Assembly: GCA_023262325.1 (NCBI GenBank)
Contig: JALRBS010000211.1
Coordinates: 1 to 33,836, forward strand
Length of the DNA stretch: 33,836 bases
From: Ilumatobacteraceae bacterium
Lineage (GTDB): Bacteria; Actinomycetota; Acidimicrobiia; Acidimicrobiales; Ilumatobacteraceae
Reading direction: 5' to 3'
In this document: positions 25,763-33,836 of the stretch, in pieces
Layout: every line of letters starts with the position of its first letter
Position numbering within the stretch: the first letter of the stretch is position 1
Notes under the pieces: generated by a model
What the model was told of the DNA's origin: nothing
The model's database searches: none
Seen by the model: only the letters and a program-made list of their open reading frames with translations
Made by a program: the position numbers and the translations under genes

Positions 25763-25768
25763 AGGCTA
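25763..25768 (-). promoter_or_regulatory. Candidate -10 box (TAGCCT) for leaderless murC-murB
   Basis: TAGCCT, 6 nt, then the murC GTG. It is the same layout as the dnaG and rrf2 sites. It lies in the only sizeable gap of the murE-murB block, so the mur genes may be two transcription units. Confidence 0.4.
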
Positions 25769-25814
25769 CGACGATGCGAACCACCGGTGTTGGCATGCCA
25801 GGCGCTGACGTACC

Positions 25815-26927
25815 TCAACTACCGATGGACAGCACAAGTGATGCGAGCCCGCCGCGATGGTGAATTTCGCCGCGTGCACGGGCCGAAGTCGACACAGCCG
25901 AACGACGTTCAGGCGTTGCGCGCAGCTGCTCAATCGCTGCCAAGATGCCGTTGATGTCACCGTCGTCAACGGTCACGGCCGCGCCAACTTCAGCGAGCCA
26001 ACGAACGTTCTCGCGCTGGTGATCGTCGGCGGCACCCGACCATGGAACGAGCACCGCCGGCGTACCGGTCGCTGCAACCTCGTGCACTGTGCTCGCACCG
26101 CCTCGTCCCACGAGCAGGTCAGCAGCGGCATATAGGTTCGCCACGTCGTCAACAAATTCGGCCCGTCGATACCACACACCGTGTTCGTCGACTAACGAGT
26201 CAGGCGTCCACACGTCACGCGCGCCGGTGACATGAAAGATCGCAAGTTCGGTGTCTTCTCGACGATCTCGCAACAGTTGTTGCACCGCGTCGTTCAGTAC
26301 ACCCGAGCCAAGTGAACCCCCGACAACAACAACAAGAAATCGATTCGGAGGAACACCGAGCCGCTCCCGAGCCTGAGATGCATCCGCAATGCGGTCGATC
26401 TTCAAGACCGCCTGTCGAAGTGGTGCTCCGACATGACGGGCATTCGGCAATCCTGAGTCGTCAAAGGCAACAGCGGATGCGACCGCCCAACGAGCGGCAA
26501 GTCGACTCGCACGACCCGGTATGCGGTCATAACTCACGACGACGATCGGGCGACGCACCACTTTGGCGGCGATAACTGCGGGCATGCTTGCGTAGCCGCC
26601 TACCGAAACGATGACGGAGGGGCGTTGGCGACGGAACCATCCGACTGTGCGAAGCGTCGCAGCGAACAGCTTTACTCCGAATGTGATGGTCGATCTCGAG
26701 AAACGCCGCTGGACCCCCACGACGTTGAGGAACTCATGCCGAAACGGTGTCATCGGCAACAGACGAGTTTCAACTCCCCGCTGCGCACCAATGTAGAGAA
26801 GATCGCCTACCGCGCATCCCTGCTCAACGAGCCCTTCGAGTACCGCAATTGCAGGAAGCACATGACCAGCGGTACCGCCGCCGGTGACAACGATCGGTCC
26901 GCGAACGCGACTCGTACCCATGGTCAT
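25815..26927 (-). CDS. murG: MurG glycosyltransferase (lipid II synthase), divergent acceptor motif
   Basis: Transfers GlcNAc to lipid I on the inner membrane face. It is 370 residues. The N-lobe has GGGTAGHVLPA (His22) and SVGGYASMPAVIAA. The C-lobe has the UDP-GlcNAc site GRGGASTVHEVAATGTPAVLVPW and DHQRENVRWL. The motif that is usually HEQN..PG reads VSYDRIPG at 131-138, so the conserved His, Glu and Asn are changed, while the surrounding helix is kept. The ATG at 26927 makes an ATGA overlap with the ftsW stop. Longer readings overlap ftsW and are not needed. Neighbours and the other motifs leave no doubt about the family. Confidence 0.95.
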   Translation of the reverse strand: MTMGTSRVRGPIVVTGGGTAGHVLPAIAVLEGLVEQGCAVGDLLYIGAQRGVETRLLPMTPFRHEFLNVVGVQRRFSRSTITFGVKLFAATLRTVGWFRRQRPSVIVSVGGYASMPAVIAAKVVRRPIVVVSYDRIPGRASRLAARWAVASAVAFDDSGLPNARHVGAPLRQAVLKIDRIADASQARERLGVPPNRFLVVVVGGSLGSGVLNDAVQQLLRDRREDTELAIFHVTGARDVWTPDSLVDEHGVWYRRAEFVDDVANLYAAADLLVGRGGASTVHEVAATGTPAVLVPWSGAADDHQRENVRWLAEVGAAVTVDDGDINGILAAIEQLRATPERRSAVSTSARARGEIHHRGGLASLVLSIGS

Positions 26928-28186
26928 GAGCCGCTTGCTTTGACTCCTCGACGTGAGATATTCAGCAACAGGGCGACACCAACCAAACATGCCACGAGCG
27001 AGGTGCCGCCGTGTGAGAAGAAGGGCAAGGTGAGTCCGGTCACCGGCAGCGCTCCGACAACTCCGCCGACGTTAATAATCGCTTGAATTGCGAGCCACGC
27101 AGTCACTCCGGCTGCGAGCAACATCCCGAAACGGTCCGGTGCCCGCAGCGCCGCCTGCATACCGAGAATGGTGAGCAACGTAAATCCACCGAGCACGGTG
27201 ATGACACCAAAAAGACCAAGTTCGTCAGCGATGACCGCGAAAATAAAGTCGCTGTGTGCCAGCGGGAGGTAGCCAAGTTTTGAGCGACTCCCGCCGATAC
27301 CTGATCCAGTGAGCCCGCCGTTTGCGATGCTCAGCATGCCCTGCCATACCTGATAGGCGTAGTGGTCCTTGTTGCCTTCGATGTCGAGGAAGGCGGTCAG
27401 TCGGGCGGTGCGCCGTGGCGTTGCTGCAATGATGAGTAGCCCGAAACCGGCGAGCGCTGACAGCGTCGACAGCAGGTGCATCCAGGGCACCCCGGCGATG
27501 AACGCCATGACAACAACAATCGACAGCAGGACGACCGCTGAACCAAAGTCTCCCTGAACCAAACTGCCAATTCCGGCGGCGCCCCCCATCAACCCGAGCG
27601 GCACGATCGTTCGCCGCCAGTCATTGAGGAGATGCTGTCGCCTCGTCAATACGTCAGCGGCGCCGACGATAACGGCGAGCTTGAAGATCTCTGACGGCTG
27701 AAATCCAACCGGGCCGATCGACACCCATGAGTTTGCATCATTGACCTCACGGCCTACGCCGGGCACGAGCGGAAGCGCCATCAGCGCCACACCAAAGATG
27801 CCAATTGGAATCACAAACTGTCGCCACACCTCATAGCGCACACGCAACACCACACTCATGAACGCAAGACCGACGACCGCCCATGTCGCTTGACGAATCA
27901 CCATCGAATAGGGCGAGCCATCGCCCGCCGCCCGCAAAGGACCGGACGCCGACAACAGCATGACAAGACCAAGCAACACCATGACGGCGACGACGGACAC
28001 AATTGCGTAATACGTCCTCGTTGCTTCAATGGTGTCATCTCGCCGGAACGCATCAGCAACACTCATTCGGTGGCTCTGCTGGTGACGCTTACCGGCCGCT
28101 CCGCTCGCCCGACGGCGTTGCGCCGCAGCAAGCGCGTCCTTGCGTCGGTCGGCCATGTTCCCACCGCGGTTCAACGCCATCGTCAT
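26924..28186 (-). CDS. ftsW: SEDS peptidoglycan polymerase FtsW
   Basis: The septal glycosyltransferase that polymerises lipid II in complex with FtsI. It is 420 residues with a basic cytosolic N-terminus of about 55 residues and about ten membrane segments. Conserved SEDS parts are WVSIGPVGFQPSEIFKLA, VQGDFGSAVVLL with the catalytic-region Asp, GSRSKLGYLPLAHSDFIFA and LPFFSHGGTSLVA. RodA-type alternatives are less likely given its place between murD and murG. The ATG at 28186 makes an ATGA overlap with the murD stop and has GGAGGT at 28192-28197. It ends in another ATGA overlap with murG. Confidence 0.96.
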   Translation of the reverse strand: MTMALNRGGNMADRRKDALAAAQRRRASGAAGKRHQQSHRMSVADAFRRDDTIEATRTYYAIVSVVAVMVLLGLVMLLSASGPLRAAGDGSPYSMVIRQATWAVVGLAFMSVVLRVRYEVWRQFVIPIGIFGVALMALPLVPGVGREVNDANSWVSIGPVGFQPSEIFKLAVIVGAADVLTRRQHLLNDWRRTIVPLGLMGGAAGIGSLVQGDFGSAVVLLSIVVVMAFIAGVPWMHLLSTLSALAGFGLLIIAATPRRTARLTAFLDIEGNKDHYAYQVWQGMLSIANGGLTGSGIGGSRSKLGYLPLAHSDFIFAVIADELGLFGVITVLGGFTLLTILGMQAALRAPDRFGMLLAAGVTAWLAIQAIINVGGVVGALPVTGLTLPFFSHGGTSLVACLVGVALLLNISRRGVKASGS

Positions 28187-29544
28187 CGTGCACCTCCGGT
28201 CGATTCGAGCGAAACCCGGGCTGAAAGGTCTCGCACCAGTCTTGCGAAATGTTCACCGCGTGCTGGGTATCCCCCGGTTGGATACCAATCGAAGCTCGCA
28301 CATCCCGGGGAGAGCACGACCTGCCCTTCGCCCCGCGCGAGGCGTGCGGCAATTTCAACCGCTCCCTCCATAGAACCAGCCGAAACCACTTCGGTCACGC
28401 CCTCAAACACAGAAGAAATTTCGCCCGCAGCCTCTCCAATCGCGACGACAGCACGTAACTCTCGTCCGGCGGCGCTCATCGGCGAAAGATCGAGATCTTT
28501 GTTTCGCCCACCGGCGATGAGAACGGCCTGCGGGAATGCTCGAATTGCCGCACTCGCCGCATGCGGTGTGGTCGCCTTCGAGTCGTTATAGAAGTCAACT
28601 CCATTCACCGCTGCAACCCACTCAAGCCGGTGCGGAGGTGCGGAGAAGGTGCGTAATGCATGCGCAACGTCGCTCGCGGTTGCGTGTCCAGATTCGATGA
28701 CGAGAGCGGCAGCGGCAAGCGCGTCGTCGATGTCGTGTGGAAGGGCACGTGGCATCTCACTGGTGCTGATGATCTTGCCGCACGGGCCGCAAAGCCACTC
28801 TCCATCGAGGTGGTATGCGCCGCCGCGACCGAATGTGACAGTTCGAGCATTCGATGACTCGAGGTGACGAGAAACAATCGTGTCATCGCAGTTGCCGATT
28901 GCAACGTCGGCGGGTGTCTGAAACCGAAAGAGGCGCGCCTTTGCCGCCTCGTATGACTCCATCGATCGATGCCAGTTCAGGTGATCGGGGGCAAGGTTGA
29001 GCCACACTGCGGCACGTGGGCGGAATGAGTCAGTCCACGCGAGCCGGAAACTCGTGCATTCGACGACATACACGTCGACATCAAGATCGATCGCCTCAAC
29101 GAGCGGCACGTCCGTGTTGCCGGCGGCAATCGACCGCACGCCTGCGGCAGTCAGCATTGAAACCGCCATCTCACAGGTCGTCGTCTTGCCGTCGGTGCCA
29201 GTGACAGCAAGTATCGGTCGCGGGCCGCCGGGACGTTGCTGCTCCCACTCGTAGGCAAGTTCAATTTCGCTCGCAAGCCGAACGCCCAAGTTCTGCGCCG
29301 TCGTGATGAGCGCGTGGTACTCGGGCACCCCCGGCGCGGGAACGACAAGATCGAATGCCGAGAGGAATGCAGGAAGTTCACCTTCGGGGGGTAGCGACCG
29401 GAGTGACAGTCCAAGCGAAGTGGCGGTTCGCTCCTTCTGGTCGTCGATGTTGTCGTCGGTGACGACGACATGGTGGCCGAACTTGAGCAGGGCACGAACA
29501 GTTGCCTCGCCTGCGATTGCGAAACCGTGCACGAGGGTTCTCAT
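28183..29544 (-). CDS. murD: UDP-N-acetylmuramoyl-L-alanine-D-glutamate ligase
   Basis: Adds D-glutamate to UDP-MurNAc-L-alanine using ATP. It is 453 residues. The N-terminal domain is LVHGFAIAGEATVRAL with PAPGVP. The P-loop is TGTDGKTTT (Lys120), with Asp where many relatives have Asn. ECTSFRLAWTDSFRP and NLAPDHLNWHRSMESY form the active site, and the C-terminal domain has NDSKATTPHAASAAI, AGGRNKDLDL and LSPGCASFDWY. The ATG at 29544 is set by AGGAGGG upstream and lies 1 nt after the mraY stop (TGAgATG). The ftsW start overlaps its stop. Confidence 0.97.
   Translation of the reverse strand: MRTLVHGFAIAGEATVRALLKFGHHVVVTDDNIDDQKERTATSLGLSLRSLPPEGELPAFLSAFDLVVPAPGVPEYHALITTAQNLGVRLASEIELAYEWEQQRPGGPRPILAVTGTDGKTTTCEMAVSMLTAAGVRSIAAGNTDVPLVEAIDLDVDVYVVECTSFRLAWTDSFRPRAAVWLNLAPDHLNWHRSMESYEAAKARLFRFQTPADVAIGNCDDTIVSRHLESSNARTVTFGRGGAYHLDGEWLCGPCGKIISTSEMPRALPHDIDDALAAAALVIESGHATASDVAHALRTFSAPPHRLEWVAAVNGVDFYNDSKATTPHAASAAIRAFPQAVLIAGGRNKDLDLSPMSAAGRELRAVVAIGEAAGEISSVFEGVTEVVSAGSMEGAVEIAARLARGEGQVVLSPGCASFDWYPTGGYPARGEHFARLVRDLSARVSLESTGGAR
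28192..28197 (-). promoter_or_regulatory. Ribosome binding site for ftsW inside murD
   Basis: GGAGGT, 5 nt before the ATG at 28186. It decides for that start over the ATG at 28180 and the one at 28156 (MADRRKD). Confidence 0.6.
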
Positions 29545-29545
29545 C

Positions 29546-30589
29546 TCACCCTCCTGCGACCCGGGTGAAGTCTGCGATAAAGATTGCGAGCGCAAGCGCA
29601 ACGAACACCGCAGAAAGCAACCAGAACCGAATAATCACCGTCGTCTCAGGCCAACCACTCAACTCAAAGTGATGGTGGACCGGCGACATTTTGAACAATC
29701 GACGACGACGTCCTGAGGCCTTGAACACCCCCATCTGCACCGCAACCGAACCAGCTTCAACGACGTTGATGCCACAGATAAGGATGAGCAAAAGATGGGT
29801 GTTCATCGTCAACGCGAGAAAGGCAAGCGCAGCACCGATTGCGAGCGCACCGACGTCACCCATAAAGATCCGCGCGGGCGCCGCATTCCACCAAAGAAAT
29901 CCGAGACATGCGCCCGCGAACGCTGCCGCAAGCACACCCATATCGAGAGGGTTGACTACCGCGTAAATGTCAGGATTTCGAAACGACCAATACGCAATGA
30001 TCGTGAACGCGCCAAACCCCATCAGCGCTGACCCACCCGCCAATCCGTCCAGACCATCGGTGACGTTGACCGCGTTTGTCGTTGCCCAAATGACAAGGCC
30101 CGCCCACAACACCCAGACCACCTGCGGAACGTCAAATCCCAAATCGCCTGCTCGAGTGAGGCTGATGGTCTCCTGAATTCCAGTCGACGACACGAGCCAC
30201 CAGGCGACACCAAAACTCATCAACATCGTGATGTAGTTCTTTTGCTTCCAGAAAATTCCCCGGTTGTGACGTTTGCGAACCTTGATCCAGTCGTCGAGTA
30301 GGCCCATCGCTGACATTGCGAGAATGCCAATCCACACGATCATCGCCTGATCTGAAAACGCAATCTGTCGCACATGAGCAACGATCCAACCGATCAGCGC
30401 GGCAACGACGATCGCCAGACCCCCCATTGTCGGCGTGCCCTGTTTACCCATGTGATGCTCGGGTCCGTGATCTTCCTTTCCCAAGATCGGTTGACCCTGA
30501 CCACGTTTCGTGAACCAGATAATGAGGAAACGGGTTCCAAACAGCGAGCACAGAGCGGCGACGCCACCGGCAATCATGATCGCGATCAC
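29546..30589 (-). CDS. mraY: Phospho-N-acetylmuramoyl-pentapeptide-transferase
   Basis: Makes lipid I from UDP-MurNAc-pentapeptide and undecaprenyl phosphate in the membrane. It is 347 residues with about ten membrane segments. Catalytic motifs are DDWIK (Asp99 and Asp100), NAVNVTDGLDGLA, FMGDVGALAIGA and the periplasmic-family signature SPVHHHFELSGWPET. QGTPTMGG near 50-57 is also conserved. The GTG at 30589 makes a GTGA overlap with the murE stop and has GGAGGAG 5 nt upstream. In most bacteria murF lies between murE and mraY; here it does not. Confidence 0.97.
   Translation of the reverse strand: MIAIMIAGGVAALCSLFGTRFLIIWFTKRGQGQPILGKEDHGPEHHMGKQGTPTMGGLAIVVAALIGWIVAHVRQIAFSDQAMIVWIGILAMSAMGLLDDWIKVRKRHNRGIFWKQKNYITMLMSFGVAWWLVSSTGIQETISLTRAGDLGFDVPQVVWVLWAGLVIWATTNAVNVTDGLDGLAGGSALMGFGAFTIIAYWSFRNPDIYAVVNPLDMGVLAAAFAGACLGFLWWNAAPARIFMGDVGALAIGAALAFLALTMNTHLLLILICGINVVEAGSVAVQMGVFKASGRRRRLFKMSPVHHHFELSGWPETTVIIRFWLLSAVFVALALAIFIADFTRVAGG
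29549..29555 (-). promoter_or_regulatory. Ribosome binding site for murD inside mraY
   Basis: AGGAGGG, 4 nt before the ATG at 29544. It overlaps the last codons of mraY and excludes the longer reading from 29601. Confidence 0.65.
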
Positions 30590-32028
30590 TGCCGCTCCTC
30601 CAACGCCCGCTGAACATGCTCCCGATCATCAAATTCAACAATGCGGTCGGCAAATTTCTGAGTTCGCTCGTGACCCTTGCCAGCGACAACAACGACCTCG
30701 CCGATCTCAGCATCTCGAATTATCGAGAAGATCGCCTCGGCACGATCGGTAATGGAGGTCACACGATGACTCACATCATCTGGCACGCCGCTCAGCACGT
30801 CTTGAATGATCGCTTCTGGATCTTCGGAGCGTGGATTGTCGGATGTGATCACGACCTTGTCGGCCCGCTCGCTCGCGATTCTCGCCATCTGCGGTCGCTT
30901 CGCACGGTCGCGTTGCCCACCACAACCGAAGACGATCGATATCGGGCCGTTCGGGTGAAGTTGACGACACGTATCGAGTAGCGAGCCAAGTGCTTCCGGG
31001 GTGTGCGCAAAGTCAACGACGACGACGATTCCGCCACCAAGGAACACCTCGAAGCGTCCGGGAACGGATTCGAGAGCCGAAAGCCCGGTCGCGATTGTTA
31101 CGTCCGAGAGACCGAGTGCTCGACAGGTTTCGATCGATGCGAGCGCATTCGACACATTTGGCAGCCCCACAAGTCGAACCTGAAATTTGCTGCCGCCATA
31201 TTCAAACACGGAGCCTTCAAACGACATTTCAAGATTGCTCACCGAACTCAGTGACCAGCACCGCGGCCGCATTCCAGATTCGGTGACGGTGTCGGCGAGC
31301 AGTCGCCCGTGCACGTCATCAGCGCTCACAATTTGGTGGACTGATGCGTAGTCCGAGAACAGCAAGGATTTCGCCCTGAAGTACGACTCGACGCTGCCGT
31401 GCACGTCGAGGTGATCGTGGCCGAGGTTGGTGAAGACGACCGCTTCGTAGTCGATGCCGCTAGTCCTGAATTCAGCGAGAGCGTGTGAGGACACCTCCAT
31501 CACGACAACCTCAACGCCCTCATCGCGCAAGTTGGCAAGATGACGTTGGAGGTCAGGCGCCTCGGGGGTGGTCATCGTGCCCTCGAGCGTTCCGATGACA
31601 CGAGTGTTCAATCCACCAGCACCCAGAACGCTTGCCGTCATCTGAGCGACCGTCGTCTTGCCGTTGGTGCCAGTGATGCCGATCATTCGGAGCGCCGACG
31701 AAGGGTTGCGATGCACGATCGACGCAATCGGGCCAAGCGCTTTCCGAACACCTTCAACGACGATCTGTGGAACCTCGAGTTCGAGTTGGTGATCAACGAG
31801 CAACGCCACCGCACCAGCGGCAACGGCTTCTTCAGCAAAACGATGCCCATCGAACTGGCGTCCTCTCACGCAGGCGAAGATTGAATTCGTCCTCACCGCG
31901 CGGGAGTCCATGACGAGATCATCAACGAGAACATCGGGCGAACCGACGAGTCGAACCGGTGGGATGTTTGATCGACCACATGCGTCGACCACTGCTCCAA
32001 GCGTTTGTGCTTGTTGCACTGTTGACAT
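30586..32028 (-). CDS. murE: UDP-MurNAc-tripeptide synthetase, meso-diaminopimelate type
   Basis: Adds the third residue to UDP-MurNAc-L-Ala-D-Glu using ATP. It is 480 residues from the ATG at 32028. The P-loop is GTNGKTT at 120-126, the carbamylated-Lys and ligand region is MEVSSHAL followed by NLGHDHLDVHGSVESYF, and the C-terminal domain has DFAHTPEAL and GCGGQRDRAKRP. The amino-acid selectivity motif is DNPR at 397-400 (DNPRSEDP), which marks meso-DAP-adding enzymes; lysine enzymes have DDPN or DNPA-like sequences. So the wall is expected to be DAP type. Longer readings up to 32136 overlap ftsI. The ftsI stop is 4 nt upstream, with GGGGGAG near the ATG. Confidence 0.96.
   Translation of the reverse strand: MSTVQQAQTLGAVVDACGRSNIPPVRLVGSPDVLVDDLVMDSRAVRTNSIFACVRGRQFDGHRFAEEAVAAGAVALLVDHQLELEVPQIVVEGVRKALGPIASIVHRNPSSALRMIGITGTNGKTTVAQMTASVLGAGGLNTRVIGTLEGTMTTPEAPDLQRHLANLRDEGVEVVVMEVSSHALAEFRTSGIDYEAVVFTNLGHDHLDVHGSVESYFRAKSLLFSDYASVHQIVSADDVHGRLLADTVTESGMRPRCWSLSSVSNLEMSFEGSVFEYGGSKFQVRLVGLPNVSNALASIETCRALGLSDVTIATGLSALESVPGRFEVFLGGGIVVVVDFAHTPEALGSLLDTCRQLHPNGPISIVFGCGGQRDRAKRPQMARIASERADKVVITSDNPRSEDPEAIIQDVLSGVPDDVSHRVTSITDRAEAIFSIIRDAEIGEVVVVAGKGHERTQKFADRIVEFDDREHVQRALEERQ
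30595..30601 (-). promoter_or_regulatory. Ribosome binding site for mraY inside murE
   Basis: GGAGGAG, then 5 nt, then the GTG at 30589. It supports the GTG over the ATG 12 nt downstream. Confidence 0.6.
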
Positions 32029-32032
32029 CACG

Positions 32033-33836
32033 TCATTCTCCCCCACAGGCCGGCGCCGTTGCAGGCGGCTGCATGCCGAGTTCGTGAGCAATCGTTGGCA
32101 CAAGGCGCGCGAAGACCGGCGCTGCTGCCGTTCCACCGAATCGGTTGATCGTCCCCGCTGGTGGCTCGTCGATACTGATGAGCACGGTCACCTCGGGATC
32201 CTCGGCGGGGAAGAATCCGACGAAACTTGCGTAGTACGAACGGTTTCCAAATTCGTCCTCGTAGCCACCGTTCGGCTGCGCCTTCAAGCCGGTTCCAGTC
32301 TTGCCGGCGACGTTGAACGAGTCGACCTGGGCCCGGGTTGCGGTACCCGAGCAGACGACATCAACCATCATCGACTGCATGACCTCGGCCGTTAGCGGCG
32401 ACACGACCTCATGGGTCGCCGATGGCGGGGTTGCGGCGATTGAGCCGTCTGTACCAACGATTCCGCGTACGAGTTTTGGCGCTACGTAGAGCCCATCGTT
32501 TGCGATGACATTGACCGCCGAGATGAGCTGGATAGGCGTGCTCGCAAGTCCCTGCCCGTATGCAACTGTCGCCTTCTCCGAGCCTTGTAGATCCGTCCAG
32601 TGCTTGAAGATGCCGGCGGACTCGCCCGGAAACCCGAGCGCCGTCACTTCACCAAGACCGAACGCTCGCATGAAATCCCAATGGCGTCGGTTCTGGACCT
32701 TCTGCTGCACATAAATGGTGCCGATGTTTGAGGACTCGACAAGAATTTGCCGAACGGTCATCTCCTCGTCTGGGTGTTCGTGGGAATCGCGAAGCCAGTC
32801 CTCGCCAAAGAGATCGCGCCACGGCACGACAAACGTCGTTTCTGGTCCAACGACACCGGTCTCGAGTCCGGCCGCAATTGTGATGACTTTTGCGACAGAG
32901 CCTGGCTCGTAGACATCAACGGCCGCATGATTACCGGGGCTGATCGCAACTTCTCCCGTCGTCGAATTTCGGCTCACCGACGCCATGGCGTAAAGCTCAC
33001 CGGTATCGGAGTCCATGACGATGCACGTACCGGCCTTCGAACCCGTCGTAGCAACGCGCTCAAGCAGTGCCTGCTCACAGGTGAACTGAATCGATCGGTC
33101 AAGGGTCAAAATCAGGTCGTCGCCTGGCATTGGCGAGGCGGACTCTTCGATGGTGCCCGGAATCGATCGACCGCCCGGAGCGACCTCGCGGGTAAGCGTT
33201 CCATCGGTTCCGGTGAGCAGGTCGTCGTACTGCATCTCAAGACCGGCGATGCCGATACCGTCGATGTCGGTGAGGCCGATCACCGAGCGTCCAGTGTCGC
33301 CACCAGGGAGCATGCGCGTCGGTTCGACGTCGACGTTGACACCCGAAATTTTCAGTGACGCAATCTGGTCACCGAGCGAGGCATCGACTTGTCGCCGAAC
33401 GTAGACGAAGCCGCGTTCCTTGCGAACCATTTCGTCGTAGAGCCGCTGCTGCTCGTCGACGTCGAGGTTCAACGTCGTTGCGAGCAGCGCAAGCGTCGCC
33501 CCCGGATCATCAATGAGTTTGGGATTGATGCTGATTGAAGCGGAAGGAATCGAAACGGCAAGTTCTTCCCCATTTCGATCGAAAATTGTGCCGCGATCCG
33601 CGGTAATTGTTGAGGTGCGCGTCCACTGACTTGCAGCTTCGGCGCGCAACGCGTCACCACCAGAGGTCTCGAACCCAATGATGCGTGAGGTCATCACCGC
33701 GATCGCAACGAACACAAGTCCGACGACGATCTGAATGCGTCGCCGCTGGTTACCGATCTGAAAGCGACCTTGCGCGACCTTCGTGTTGATCGTTCGAAGT
33801 CGTCGACTTGGAGCCGACTGCGTGCGTGGGCTCGAT
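32033..33836 (-). CDS. ftsI: Peptidoglycan transpeptidase FtsI/PBP3, N-terminus beyond right edge
   Basis: The class B penicillin-binding protein that crosslinks septal peptidoglycan with FtsW. 600 residues are visible, and the frame is open through the right edge with no start codon, so the real start is outside. Arg-rich residues (GNQRRRIQ) precede one membrane segment (VVGLVFVAIAVM). Then come the pedestal domain with RGTIFDRNGEELA and the transpeptidase domain. The active-site Ser is in EPGSVAKV (codon 32897-32899), SxN is VESSN, and KTG is AGKTGTG (Lys codon 32300-32302). No PASTA domain is present. It ends 4 nt before murE. Confidence 0.96.
   Translation of the reverse strand, partial: SSPRTQSAPSRRLRTINTKVAQGRFQIGNQRRRIQIVVGLVFVAIAVMTSRIIGFETSGGDALRAEAASQWTRTSTITADRGTIFDRNGEELAVSIPSASISINPKLIDDPGATLALLATTLNLDVDEQQRLYDEMVRKERGFVYVRRQVDASLGDQIASLKISGVNVDVEPTRMLPGGDTGRSVIGLTDIDGIGIAGLEMQYDDLLTGTDGTLTREVAPGGRSIPGTIEESASPMPGDDLILTLDRSIQFTCEQALLERVATTGSKAGTCIVMDSDTGELYAMASVSRNSTTGEVAISPGNHAAVDVYEPGSVAKVITIAAGLETGVVGPETTFVVPWRDLFGEDWLRDSHEHPDEEMTVRQILVESSNIGTIYVQQKVQNRRHWDFMRAFGLGEVTALGFPGESAGIFKHWTDLQGSEKATVAYGQGLASTPIQLISAVNVIANDGLYVAPKLVRGIVGTDGSIAATPPSATHEVVSPLTAEVMQSMMVDVVCSGTATRAQVDSFNVAGKTGTGLKAQPNGGYEDEFGNRSYYASFVGFFPAEDPEVTVLISIDEPPAGTINRFGGTAAAPVFARLVPTIAHELGMQPPATAPACGGE

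Noticed and set aside
27890-28591. 233-residue plus-strand frame opposite ftsW/murD
   Set aside because: It is a shadow of two well-supported genes, with a low-complexity composition and no ribosome site.
1-33836. Mobile elements, CRISPR arrays, tRNA/rRNA genes, defence systems
   Set aside because: Scanned for transposases, integrases, direct-repeat arrays and RNA gene signatures; none seen. The only repeat is the 18-bp coding repeat in the dksA-like gene.

Overview
The window is a dense block of core chromosomal genes from an actinobacterium, probably class Acidimicrobiia or a close relative. Four things point there: a bacterial proteasome activator (Bpa/PafE), a dcw cluster with sepF and no ftsA, a meso-diaminopimelate-type MurE, and a DnaE with an intact PHP domain of the mycobacterial DnaE1 type. 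The assignment to Acidimicrobiia is a judgement from the overall look of the proteins, not a computed placement. I see no phage, IS element, CRISPR, tRNA or rRNA, and no gene-free stretch longer than about 210 bases.

Layout. All genes read leftward (minus strand) except two. Reading from the right edge along the direction of transcription: ftsI (start lies beyond the window), murE, mraY, murD, ftsW, murG, murC, murB, ftsQ, ftsZ, a YggS-type PLP protein, sepF, ileS, a DksA/TraR-like gene, lspA and rluD. Then comes a plus-strand Rrf2 regulator, followed on the minus strand by an alkaline-phosphatase-superfamily gene, bpa, dnaE, an unknown conserved gene and a nitroreductase. A plus-strand alpha/beta hydrolase comes next, divergent from a GroES-like gene. 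The minus strand then continues with hisI, trpE, ygfZ, ppdK and dnaG, which is cut by the left edge.

How the genes work together. The right half builds the septum and the peptidoglycan precursors. MurB, MurC, MurD and MurE make UDP-MurNAc-tripeptide. MraY and MurG make lipid I and lipid II. FtsW and FtsI polymerise and crosslink at the septum, and FtsQ, FtsZ and SepF organise the ring. murF is absent between murE and mraY, so it must be encoded elsewhere. Many junctions are 4-nt ATGA/GTGA overlaps or TAATG/TGAgATG junctions with good Shine-Dalgarno sites inside the preceding gene. The left half mixes replication (dnaG, dnaE), amino-acid biosynthesis (hisI, trpE), carbon metabolism (ppdK) and protein quality control (cpn10-like, bpa).

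The most interesting signals are these: a DksA/TraR protein that has lost all four zinc cysteines and carries a lysine/alanine/proline repeat tail; a repeated TAnnnT-N6/7-start pattern before genes that lack a Shine-Dalgarno site, suggesting leaderless transcripts, including one compact bidirectional promoter; a MurG with changed acceptor-lobe residues; and the murF gap. I did not find an evident new multi-gene system. The window is mainly housekeeping.
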